From positions 43,796 to 107,795 of the forward strand of contig JAJDVX010000004.1 in NCBI GenBank assembly GCA_022825895.1: 64,000 nt of DNA. Direction: 5' to 3'. The notes beneath the pieces are model-generated. The model saw only the letters and a program-made list of their open reading frames with translations, did no database searches and was not told where the DNA came from. This DNA comes from Chloroflexota bacterium (GTDB lineage: Bacteria; Chloroflexota; UBA11872). Both the position numbers and the translations under genes were made by a program. Every line of letters starts with the position of its first letter. Position 1 is the stretch's first letter. Positions 9,237-16,445 of this stretch are shown piece by piece.

Positions 9237-9915
9237 AGGCCTTGATCGCGGACAGCCGGCCTTCGAACAGAAACCGATCGAACAGGTCGTCCAGATTCAT
9301 GCTGGAGACGTCCTGGAGCACGTCGTCGGCCGCGCGGGTGCGCAAGCGGCCCTGGGTCAGCGGCAGGGCCTCCGATATCCCGTCCGCCGATAGCTTCTGC
9401 TGAAGACTGACGAGCGCGGCCAATTCCAAAGCGCCAAGCGGCAGGAAGGTCAGGCCGGTGTGGTGGTAGCCGCCCTCGCCGTTGACCGCGCGCACGGCGT
9501 ACTGGGTGACACGCCGCCGTTCCTCGTATTCCAGCTCGATTACGTCCACAACCCGGCCTTCGCCGGCGCCTTCGGCAACCACGAGCACGCAGTTGTTGGA
9601 ACCCTGCGACGGCTGGAAGTCGGCGGTCGGCTGCAGCGGGTGCTCGGCTACGAGGATTTCAACCTCTTCAGTACGAGGAATGGCTCGCAGCAGACCATGC
9701 ACCTCACCGTGACCGGCGTCCCGGATCTGGACCTGCACGTCCGAAGCCTGGGGCACGGCATCGGAATCGGACGTAATGACTGTGATGGCGTCCGCACCGA
9801 TTGCGTGCAGCTGCTCGATGGTGGCGTCCAGCGGCGCGTCGCCGCCGTCCGCTGCGGCCGCCCCGTCCGCCGTTTGTCCGTTGCCGACAAAGATCACGCC
9901 CCGCAGGTCAGCCAT
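9235..9915 (-). CDS. Unknown protein, possibly a degenerate nucleotidyltransferase fold
   Basis: A 226-residue protein with no confident family. The pattern D-A-T-I-E-Q-L-H-A-I-G-A followed by V-I-T and, later, Y-H-H-T-G-L-T-F-L and an L-D-D-L-F-D-R-F-L tail is reminiscent of sugar-nucleotidyltransferase folds. The glycine-rich nucleotide loop and the catalytic Lys expected near the N-terminus (LAAGxGxR...PK) are absent, replaced by V-G-N-G-Q and an alanine/glycine-rich stretch. If the fold is right, it is probably inactive or repurposed. The ATG at 9915 has only a weak ribosome site (GGCGGTG). The gene abuts the EEP remnant, so its 3' end may itself be a fusion or rearrangement product. Confidence 0.45.
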   Translation of the reverse strand: MADLRGVIFVGNGQTADGAAAADGGDAPLDATIEQLHAIGADAITVITSDSDAVPQASDVQVQIRDAGHGEVHGLLRAIPRTEEVEILVAEHPLQPTADFQPSQGSNNCVLVVAEGAGEGRVVDVIELEYEERRRVTQYAVRAVNGEGGYHHTGLTFLPLGALELAALVSLQQKLSADGISEALPLTQGRLRTRAADDVLQDVSSMNLDDLFDRFLFEGRLSAIKA

Positions 9916-10019
9916 AGCACCGCCGTAGATTTCCGCTCATGCGGCATACAGTACGGCATATCGGCGACGGCGCCAGAGAAACGACGCGCCCAGCCATCAT
10001 GCGGGCGGCTCGCCGATGG

Positions 10020-10835
10020 TCAGCCGATGACTGAACCGGCGGGCAGCAGGTGGGCGAGGCGCGGTCGCAGGTTGTCGGGGGCCTCGTCATAAACCTCGCG
10101 GGGCAGGTCCTCAACGAATGAGTCGATCCCGTCGCCGACGATGACCTGGCGTTCCACGTGACCGCGGCGGGTCGGGTTGAGGTTCAACCACCACGGCGCG
10201 AAACGGACAACCACGGTCACGCGGTCCTGCTCGGTCGTGTTGGGTGAGACGGCGTGCCAGAGGCGGCTGTCCACGATAGCGACCGAGCCGGCCTTGCCCA
10301 GCAGGCGGGCCTCGTCGTCGCGCGGAGCCATCCAGTCGCCCAGCGGGCTGCCGGGACGCGGGTGATCCTGCTGGCGGTGGCTGCCGGGCACCACGTACGT
10401 CGCGCCGTTCTCGGGCGTGAAGTCCGTCAGCATCCAGAACGTGGTGAGGTGCATGGGCACGTCCGGATAAGGCGCGGGGATGTGGGCGAGGTTGCGCTGG
10501 TTGTAGGGAAAGTCCGCGTGCCAGATGTCGCGGTCGGTACCGGGCCCGGTGACGTAGCCGGTGACGTACGAGATGCGCCAATGGGGACCGAGCACGCCCT
10601 GGGTGACCGTGTTCACTTGCTCGTCGCCCAGGTGCGGCAGCAGGGCCTGGTCGAAGCGCAGCAGGTTGGAGACGCCGTAGCGCGGAGCGGGGGAGCGCGA
10701 GTGCTCGATGATGGACGCCGACACCTTCTCGCGAACGTCGCTGAGGTCCGGCTCCGAGATGATGTCGGGAATCACGCACCAGCCGCGCGTCCGCAGGTCG
10801 TCCACATGTGAGTCAAGCCCGTTCGATGCGTTCAT
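10020..10835 (-). CDS. Phytanoyl-CoA dioxygenase (PhyH) family protein
   Basis: A 271-residue Fe(II)/2-oxoglutarate dioxygenase-like protein. The metal triad is visible as H106-x-D108 (I-W-H-A-D-F) and H194 (S-R-L-W-H-A-V-S). An arginine about 11-17 residues after the distal His (R205 or R211) could bind 2-oxoglutarate. The N-terminal helix/strand pattern R-G-W-C-V-I-P-D is typical of the family. GGAGA precedes the ATG at a good distance. Bacterial PhyH proteins hydroxylate diverse small molecules, so the substrate is not predictable. About 170 nt without a gene separate it from the small lipoprotein pair upstream. Confidence 0.87.
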   Translation of the reverse strand: MNASNGLDSHVDDLRTRGWCVIPDIISEPDLSDVREKVSASIIEHSRSPAPRYGVSNLLRFDQALLPHLGDEQVNTVTQGVLGPHWRISYVTGYVTGPGTDRDIWHADFPYNQRNLAHIPAPYPDVPMHLTTFWMLTDFTPENGATYVVPGSHRQQDHPRPGSPLGDWMAPRDDEARLLGKAGSVAIVDSRLWHAVSPNTTEQDRVTVVVRFAPWWLNLNPTRRGHVERQVIVGDGIDSFVEDLPREVYDEAPDNLRPRLAHLLPAGSVIG

Positions 10836-11007
10836 TCTGATCTCCGCCGGCGGGCGTATCGGCCCGGCCGTTCGTGCCTTCGCCTGCTCCGGGCAGGCAA
10901 CGACTGCGATTTACGGAATGCTAGCAATGCCAACCGTGGCGGAGTCAGACTCATCGACGGAAAGGGGCGAGGCGGCCAGGAGCGCCTCGCCGCTCACCCC
11001 ATCGGAG

Positions 11008-11193
11008 TCAGCAGCCGTCGTTGCCGCAGTGGGCCTTGGGGTCCTTGTAGGGGAAGGGGTCGTCGCGGGTGCCCGCGGTACTCCCGGAGTCGCCGCAGGC
11101 CGCGCTTAGGCCGACGGCCATGACCGCGAACGCGCCGAGCAGGGCTCCGCCAAACCGTCGTCGGGTGAGCGTCCGCCGGAATCTCTTGTCCAC
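11008..11193 (-). CDS. Small Tat-type lipoprotein, copy A
   Basis: A 61-residue protein starting at GTG with an AGGAGA ribosome site. The N-terminus has T-R-R-R-F-G-G, fitting the twin-arginine motif S/T-R-R-x-F, then a hydrophobic stretch and the lipobox L-S-A-A-C. After the acylated Cys only about 28 residues remain. They end in R-D-D-P-F-P-Y-K-D-P-x-A-x-C-G-N-x-x-C, shared almost exactly with copy B at 11290. The conserved ends and divergent middle imply purifying selection on both the export signal and the tail. The C-G-N-x-x-C tail could bind metal or form a disulfide (inference). No family is recognised. Confidence 0.7.
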   Translation of the reverse strand: MDKRFRRTLTRRRFGGALLGAFAVMAVGLSAACGDSGSTAGTRDDPFPYKDPKAHCGNDGC

Positions 11194-11289
11194 TGCGCCG
11201 TCTCCTGGTCGTTTTGGGTCGCGGCCATTAGAGCGGATGCGGGCCGTATCCGCAAATGGGCCAACGGCCGGTGGCGCAAGGGCGCGGTG

Positions 11290-11478
11290 CTAGCAACTCA
11301 CGTTGCCGCAGCGGGCATTGGGATCCGCATACGGAAAAGGATCGTCGCGCGATCCCGCGCCGTCATCGGCACCGCCCCCGCAGGCCGGTGCGAGCCCGAC
11401 GGCCGCAACCGCAAGCCCGGCCAGCAGGGCTCCGCCGAACCGTCGCCGGGTGAGAGGCCGTCGCGGTCGTTTTTCCAC
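11290..11478 (-). CDS. Small Tat-type lipoprotein, copy B
   Basis: A 62-residue paralogue of the preceding gene, about 97 nt upstream of it in the same direction and probably co-transcribed. GTG start, GGGAGA ribosome site, Tat-like T-R-R-R-F-G-G, lipobox L-A-P-A-C, then a G/D-rich spacer and the conserved tail R-D-D-P-F-P-Y-A-D-P-x-A-x-C-G-N-x-x-C. The leader before the start (GAGACGG-GCAGTGGA) is also conserved between copies, so the duplication included the translation start region. Genes this short are easily missed by gene callers. Function unknown; periplasmic or outer-surface location is predicted from the lipobox. Confidence 0.7.
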   Translation of the reverse strand: MEKRPRRPLTRRRFGGALLAGLAVAAVGLAPACGGGADDGAGSRDDPFPYADPNARCGNVSC

Positions 11479-11605
11479 TGCACCGTCTCCCGATGCTTCG
11501 AGCCGTGAACATTAGAACGACTGTGCTCGGATTAGGCAAACGGTGGCCGGACATTCGCCGACGCCGCGATCAGGCTGGACGTCGCGTTCCGCCGTTAGCC
11601 GGGTC

Positions 11606-12586
11606 TCACCACTGGAACACCGTACCCATCAGCTGCGACGAATCGTCGCGCAGCGAGGCGTAGATGGGAGGCGCTCCGGCGGCCGGAACGACGTCCTGGA
11701 TCAGCGGTTCGATACGCACCAGTCCCCCTCCGACCAGGCGGCAGAGATTCTGCAGGTCGTCGCGGTCGAAGTGGCTGTTCTGCTTGATCGTGATCTCCTG
11801 GCCCTGCCCGGTCCTGAAGGTGTAGTTCACCTCCCAGCGGCCGGCGACCAGGATCACGCGGCCCTGCAGGCGGACGCACGTGATCAGCTTGTCCTCCATG
11901 CCGGGCATGCCCGCGAAGTCGATGACGGCGTCGAAGGCGCCCTCGCCGATGTGCCGGTCCCAGCCGTCGCCGGATACGTCTACCACCGACTCGGCCGCGC
12001 CAATGGTCCGTGCCAGCTCCAGCCGCGGTCCGGCCACGTCGCCGATGGTGACGCGGGCGCCCATCACCGCTGCAATCTGCGCCGCCATCTGCCCGATGCA
12101 CCCGGCCCCGCCGACGATCAGCAAGCGCTCGCCTAGGCGCAACTCGGCGTTGCGGCAACTGCGCATCGCCACGCCGCCCATGCCGAACAGGGCGGCATGA
12201 ACCGGGTCGATGTCAGGCGGCAATTTGAGAACCAGGTCGTCCTCGGCGATGGTGACGAACTCCACGTGGCCAGCGGGGCTGCGCTGCGTGCCGCTGTGCG
12301 CGCCGATGAACACCAGGTCGCCGAGGCTCAGATCCGAGACGTCGGGTCCCAGGGCGATTACCTCGCCGACGCTCTGATAGCCCTCGTTGGAGGGCAGCTC
12401 GTGGTCGGGGCGGGAATAGTTGCCGCCGAGCATGTTGTTGCGCTCGGTGCCGTTGGTGATTCCGCTGTAGATGGTGCGGGTCTTGATCTCGTTGGCCCGG
12501 AGCGGATCGGTGTACTCGGGCCAGTCATGGACCAGCCGCTTGCCCCGCCGTCCGTCGTCCTCCAAAACGGTTACCAGCGCTCGCAT
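11606..12586 (-). CDS. MDR-family (zinc-type alcohol dehydrogenase-like) oxidoreductase
   Basis: A 326-residue medium-chain dehydrogenase/reductase. An N-terminal GroES-like fold (G-Y-Q-S-V-G-E-V, then L-G-D-L-V-F) is followed by a Rossmann domain with V-G-G-A-G-C-I-G-Q-M. The usual catalytic-zinc Cys and the four-Cys structural zinc loop are not visible; the first is replaced by a S-G-I-T-N-G-T-E segment. It therefore resembles zinc-independent MDR proteins such as those labelled 'alcohol dehydrogenase' in sugar or threonine-like catabolism. A strong GAGGAGG ribosome site precedes the ATG. It lies 22 nt downstream of the ThuA-like gene and is likely in its operon. Confidence 0.82.
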   Translation of the reverse strand: MRALVTVLEDDGRRGKRLVHDWPEYTDPLRANEIKTRTIYSGITNGTERNNMLGGNYSRPDHELPSNEGYQSVGEVIALGPDVSDLSLGDLVFIGAHSGTQRSPAGHVEFVTIAEDDLVLKLPPDIDPVHAALFGMGGVAMRSCRNAELRLGERLLIVGGAGCIGQMAAQIAAVMGARVTIGDVAGPRLELARTIGAAESVVDVSGDGWDRHIGEGAFDAVIDFAGMPGMEDKLITCVRLQGRVILVAGRWEVNYTFRTGQGQEITIKQNSHFDRDDLQNLCRLVGGGLVRIEPLIQDVVPAAGAPPIYASLRDDSSQLMGTVFQW

Positions 12587-12608
12587 GGCAGTCCCTCCTC
12601 AGCCTCGG

Positions 12609-13259
12609 CTAGAGCTTTCCGGCGGCCCAACGGATGCCGCGGTGCAGCACGGTGCGGAAGCCGGGGTCGGCGTAGGCGGCGTTGTCGTGGCCGGACTGGA
12701 AGCAGAACACGCGGGACTTCCCGAACCGACGCGTCCAGGCCAGGGTCCGCATGCTGAGCGCGTGGTCCGTGGTTAGCAAGATCCGGCTGTCTTTGTCTGC
12801 GCTGGACATCGTGTACGTCTCGTCCGGCAGTTCCCAGTCGGCCAGGCCCTCGGTAATGGGGTGCGAAGGATCGGCCACGTGAACGGGGACGAGTTGGTCC
12901 ATGTGGTAGCCGAACGTCCGCTCTTCGATGCCGCAGAGTTCGGACCAGCGCGGCCATTTGGGAAAGGCCAGGATGGCGTGGTGCAGGACCACGATGCCCT
13001 GCGAGGTCTCGCCGAGCGACTCGAGCGCCGCGGCCGTCCGCTCGTCGGGGGCCGGGCGGTGGAAGTTGTAGAAGACAAGCACGTCGTAGGCGTCGCGCAC
13101 GCCACCCAGGTCGGCCACGAAGTTGTCCAGATCCTGCGGATACGCGTCGACATCCGGCATGCTCCGGAACGCCGCCTGGAAGCCGGGCACGTCGAACCGG
13201 TGCTCGCCGGTGATGACCGCGGCCGTGATGCTGCCGTCGTGCCTGGGGAGACCTGCCAT
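12609..13259 (-). CDS. ThuA-like domain protein (trehalose-utilisation type)
   Basis: A 216-residue ThuA-like fold protein (class I glutamine-amidotransferase-like). Recognisable blocks are D-V-L-V-F-Y-N-F-H, G-I-V-V-L-H-H-A-I-L, H-P-I-T-E-G-L and the C-terminal G-H-D-N-A-A-Y-A-D-P-G-F-R, which matches the family's G-H-x-x-x-x-Y-x-x-x-x-F-R. GGAG precedes the ATG. ThuA-type proteins often sit beside Gfo/Idh/MocA and other sugar-catabolic oxidoreductases; here it precedes an MDR oxidoreductase by 22 nt. Involvement in carbohydrate turnover is inference; no catalytic residue assignment is safe. Confidence 0.85.
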   Translation of the reverse strand: MAGLPRHDGSITAAVITGEHRFDVPGFQAAFRSMPDVDAYPQDLDNFVADLGGVRDAYDVLVFYNFHRPAPDERTAAALESLGETSQGIVVLHHAILAFPKWPRWSELCGIEERTFGYHMDQLVPVHVADPSHPITEGLADWELPDETYTMSSADKDSRILLTTDHALSMRTLAWTRRFGKSRVFCFQSGHDNAAYADPGFRTVLHRGIRWAAGKL

Positions 13260-13325
13260 CCCGATGCTCCGCGTCTAGCTACCGCGAAACGCTTGCAGCG
13301 ATCCGTTGGAAACGGCTGCCGGCAT

Positions 13326-14156
13326 TTAGCCCTTCGCCGCCTTCAGCGCCTCCACCTGCTCGCGGATGCCGACCTCCGTCGGCAGGCGCTCGATGCTGGA
13401 TGCGCCAAAGAACCCGGCCACGCCTTCCGTGTTCGCCAGCACATGGCGTACGTCGCTGGGATCGGCAATCGGTCCGCCGTGACACAGCACCACCGCATCC
13501 GGCTTCTCGGCCACGGCGGCGTCGTGAATGGCCTGCACGCTCGCCACCGCGTCGTCCAGCGTCAGCGCCGTCGTGGCGCCTATCGAGCCCTTCGTCGTCA
13601 GCCCCATGTGCGGCACCAGCACGTCCGCGCCGGCCCGGCTCATCGCCACCGCCTGGTCCGGGTCGAACACGTAGGGGCACGTCAGCATGTCCAGCTCGTG
13701 CGCCTGGCGAATCAGGTCCACCTCCAGGCCAAAGCCCATGTTCGTCTCTTCAAGACCCTGGCGGAAGATGCCGTCGATCAGGCCCACCGTCGGGAAGTTC
13801 TGCACGCCGTCGAAGCCCATGGCCTTCAGCTGCTTCAGGAACGTCGGCATCAGCCGGAATGGATCGGTCCCGCACACCCCCGCCAGCACCGGCGTGTCCT
13901 GCACCACCGGCAGCACTTCCGACGCCATGTCCACCACGATTGCGTTGGCGTCGCCAAAGGGCATCATCCCGGACAACGACCCGCGGCCCGCCATCCGGAA
14001 GCGGCCCGAGTTGTAGATGATGATCAGGTCCGCGCCGCCCTGCTCGGCGAACTTGGCGGTAATACCGGTACCGGCGCCGCAACCGATGATCGGCTCGCCC
14101 GCGTCCAGCGTGGCCCGCAGGCGCCGCAGCGCCTCAGCCCGTGGGATATACGGCAT
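13326..14156 (-). CDS. Phosphoenolpyruvate hydrolase family TIM-barrel protein (Tm-1 C-terminal-domain type)
   Basis: A 276-residue TIM barrel of the PEP_hydrolase/TIM-br_sig_trns family. Diagnostic segments are I-I-G-C-G-A-G-T-G near the N-terminus, [32 protein letters not shown], and C-H-G-G-P-I-A near the C-terminus. In plants the same domain forms the C-terminal half of Tm-1. AGGA lies just before the ATG. The UPF0261 gene, corresponding to the N-terminal half of Tm-1, lies 387 nt upstream in the same direction, so the two probably act together. The reaction is not established. Confidence 0.88.
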   Translation of the reverse strand: MPYIPRAEALRRLRATLDAGEPIIGCGAGTGITAKFAEQGGADLIIIYNSGRFRMAGRGSLSGMMPFGDANAIVVDMASEVLPVVQDTPVLAGVCGTDPFRLMPTFLKQLKAMGFDGVQNFPTVGLIDGIFRQGLEETNMGFGLEVDLIRQAHELDMLTCPYVFDPDQAVAMSRAGADVLVPHMGLTTKGSIGATTALTLDDAVASVQAIHDAAVAEKPDAVVLCHGGPIADPSDVRHVLANTEGVAGFFGASSIERLPTEVGIREQVEALKAAKG

Positions 14157-14259
14157 GCGCGCAGTCCTTTCGTTCGTGTGCGGCGCTGCAGGGAGACCCT
14201 TGCGTAGCGCCCCCGGTCATCGAATCCGCGCTCGTTCGTACTCCCACTCCTGGGAGACC

Positions 14260-14490
14260 TTGGCAAAACGCCCCTCGCCCTCCAAGGTGCATCGGCTCTT
14301 CACCCTCTCCGAGGGGAGAGGCAGAACCTGTCCTGAGCCAGCCGAAGGATTCGGCCGTCTTCGGCCGAAATCGGTGAGGGGTCTTCCGCGCAACCACCCT
14401 TGGGTTATACAAATTCCTCTCGAGAGAGGGACGGCTCTTTCTCCCTCTCCCCGTGGGAGAGGGTTGGGGTGAGGGTCTTCCGCGCAACCC
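14260..14490. repeat. Intergenic palindromic repeat cluster (CCTCTCCC/GGGAGAGG type)
   Basis: The 387-nt gap between the UPF0261 and PEP-hydrolase genes is filled with short inverted repeats. CCCTCTCC...GGGGAGAG is at 14303-14320, CCTCTCGAGAGAGG at 14416-14429, and a longer CTCCCTCTCCCCGTGGGAGAGGG hairpin lies at 14441-14463. A direct repeat GAGGGGTCTTCCGCGCAACC (14376-14395) recurs at 14471-14490. A second palindrome with TTCGGCC/GGCCGAA lies at 14349-14369. The sequence encodes nothing convincing. It resembles the dispersed GC-rich palindromes found between genes in many Chloroflexota genomes; a mobile or mRNA-stability role is inference. Confidence 0.7.
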
Positions 14491-14543
14491 GCCACGGATT
14501 GCCCAGATGTCTCTGCTGAGCGTCCCAGCGTGAGTGCGCATCC

Positions 14544-15749
14544 TCACCCCAGGTACTCCAGCAGCTTGTCCGTCATCGCGTCGGCAAAGGCCTCGTCATT
14601 CACGTTGAGATCCAGTTCATAAACCGGAATGTCCTCGCGCACCTGCCGCTTGATGGCGTCAAACAGCGCCTGGTCCGCCTCCGGCCAGTGGAACTCCTCG
14701 CCGGGCGCGCCCAGCAACGACAGTCCCTTCAACGGCAGGAAAATCGCCGCGGGCGCCGACGACCCATTCGCCTTCTCCGCCAGGATGCGGCCCAGTTCCG
14801 CGTTCTCCTCCGGGTCCGTCCGCATCAGGCTCACGTTGGGATTCCAGTAATGGAAGCGCCGGCCCTCGAACCTGTCCGGAATCGTCGCCGGCGCCTGGAA
14901 ATTCACCATGTCCAGGCAGCCCGGCGCGATCACCTGCGGGACCCCCTGCGCCGCCGCCGCGTCCATCCGCGTGGGACCCGCCGCCATCACGCCGCCCACC
15001 AGTTCGTCCGCCCATTCCGTGGTCGTCACGTCCAGCACGCCGCTCGCAAACCCTCCCGCAATCACATCTTCCATCGTGCGCCCGCCCGTGCCCGTGGCGT
15101 GAAACACCAGCACCTCGTAACCCAGCGCGTCCAGCCGCGCGCGGCAGCGCTCCACCGCCGGCGTCGTGTTGCCGAACATCGAGGCCGCGATCAGCGGCTT
15201 GTCCTCGATCTCCGGGACGGCTGTTGCCACCATGCCCGTCACCGCGCCCACCGCGTTCGCGTAAATGCGCGCGCTGATCCGGTTCACCCCCGCCACGTCC
15301 ACGATCGAGGGAACCATCACCACGTCCTTGGTATCCACGTAGCCGCTCGTGTCGCCCGAGGCCACCGTACTCACCATCACCTTCGGCACGCCCACCGGCA
15401 ACGCCCGCATCGCCGCCGTGCCCACCGCCGTCCCGGCGCTGCCGCCCATGCTCAGCACCCCGTCGATCCGGCCCTCCGCGTGCAGCCCCCGCACGATCGC
15501 CGCCCCGCCGGCGGCCATCACGCCAATCGCCGTGCCCCGGTCGCCCTGCGCCCGCAACTCCGCCAGGCTGGTGCCACCGGCTTCCGCGACTTCGGCGGCC
15601 GAAATGTCCGGCTCGAATCCGGGATCGCCGATCACCCCACTATCGATCACCAGCGCCCGGTGACCGCGACGCTCGATCTCGCCCCGCACGAAGGCGAACT
15701 CGTCGCCCTTCGTATCCAGCGCGCCAATCACGGCAATCATTCTCGACAT
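14544..15749 (-). CDS. UPF0261 / Tm-1-like ATP-binding domain protein
   Basis: A 401-residue protein with the full UPF0261 (Tm-1-like ATP-binding) pattern. The N-terminus is I-A-V-I-G-A-L-D-T-K-G-D-E. It continues with G-G-S-A-G-T-A-V-G, V-S-T-V-A-S-G-D-T, A-S-M-F-G-N-T-T-P, V-F-H-A-T-G-T-G-G-R-T-M-E, and the C-terminal F-L-P-L-K-G-L-S half with D-L-N-V-N-D-E. A GGAGGAG ribosome site supports the ATG. The family is known as the ATP-binding N-terminal half of plant Tm-1. The adjacent downstream TIM-barrel gene supplies the other half, in the same N-to-C order. The bacterial role is unknown. Confidence 0.9.
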   Translation of the reverse strand: MSRMIAVIGALDTKGDEFAFVRGEIERRGHRALVIDSGVIGDPGFEPDISAAEVAEAGGTSLAELRAQGDRGTAIGVMAAGGAAIVRGLHAEGRIDGVLSMGGSAGTAVGTAAMRALPVGVPKVMVSTVASGDTSGYVDTKDVVMVPSIVDVAGVNRISARIYANAVGAVTGMVATAVPEIEDKPLIAASMFGNTTPAVERCRARLDALGYEVLVFHATGTGGRTMEDVIAGGFASGVLDVTTTEWADELVGGVMAAGPTRMDAAAAQGVPQVIAPGCLDMVNFQAPATIPDRFEGRRFHYWNPNVSLMRTDPEENAELGRILAEKANGSSAPAAIFLPLKGLSLLGAPGEEFHWPEADQALFDAIKRQVREDIPVYELDLNVNDEAFADAMTDKLLEYLG

Positions 15750-15827
15750 CCCGTCAACTCCTCCGCGCCCATCCGCGGCGCGCCACCCGCCGGATACCCC
15801 GCTACCTTAGCCCGCCGACCTGAAATC

Positions 15828-16445
15828 TCACGACTTTGGCGCCAAATCGTCCACGACGAGCCGCGCGGCATTTAGTGCCAGGGCGGTTAACACGTCGTGC
15901 CGCACGGTCCAGTCCGGCGGCAGAGCGCCAAACAGGGCATAGGTGCCCGGACCGACCGGCTGCACGACTAGCCCCTGACCAACCGCGACTGTCTCGACTG
16001 GATGCCAGGCGTCGCCGTTAAGCCGGTACATGCCGGCGGATGCGGCCCCTGGCTGGCTGAACGTCAGTCGAGCTGTCGGCGAGAGGCCAATGTCCCGGCC
16101 ACCGGCGTCGCGCGCCGTGACCGTGATCGCCGGCGAAATGCGCACCAGGTTCGGCCCGGCGCCGGGCAGCGCCGCGTACGTGGGCTGGGCCAGCAGCGTC
16201 AGGTCCGCGCCGTCCGCCAGGGCGCGCCCGTCCTCGACCAGGGCTGCGCTGGAAAGCCGCAGCGTCAGACGCGAGGCATCCGGCGGCCCGGCGGTTTTCC
16301 GTGCTGGCGGCGTCTCGGTCTCGCGCAGCCGCACGTCCGGAGCCGTCTGCGCCCTCGCCGGCGGAGGCGCCGATGGCCAGAGCGCCGCAGCCACCAGGAG
16401 CACGACGAGCGCGGCGGCCATGCCGGCCGTAAGCCAGCGGTTCAC
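15828..16445 (-). CDS. Secreted or membrane-anchored protein of unknown function
   Basis: A 205-residue protein with an N-terminal signal segment (A-A-L-V-V-L-L-V-A-A-A-L-W) ending near A-R-A. The rest is beta-rich, with a Pro/Thr-rich linker after the signal, and no family is recognised. Its GTG start overlaps the stop of the DUF2723 gene by 4 nt (GTGA), so it is translationally coupled to that gene and is the last member of the surface-polymer operon. Segments such as I-T-V-T-A-R-D-A-G-G and A-R-L-T-F-S-Q-P-G look like an immunoglobulin-like strand pattern, which is only suggestive. An accessory extracellular role is likely. Confidence 0.65.
   Translation of the reverse strand: MNRWLTAGMAAALVVLLVAAALWPSAPPPARAQTAPDVRLRETETPPARKTAGPPDASRLTLRLSSAALVEDGRALADGADLTLLAQPTYAALPGAGPNLVRISPAITVTARDAGGRDIGLSPTARLTFSQPGAASAGMYRLNGDAWHPVETVAVGQGLVVQPVGPGTYALFGALPPDWTVRHDVLTALALNAARLVVDDLAPKS

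Noticed and set aside
12861..14207. 448-codon plus-strand frame across the ThuA and PEP-hydrolase genes
   Set aside because: Antisense to two genes with clear family motifs; its product is His/Arg/Gly-rich and unlike any protein.
14688..15875. 395-codon plus-strand frame opposite the UPF0261 gene
   Set aside because: Antisense shadow of a strongly supported gene, very His/Arg-rich, no motifs.
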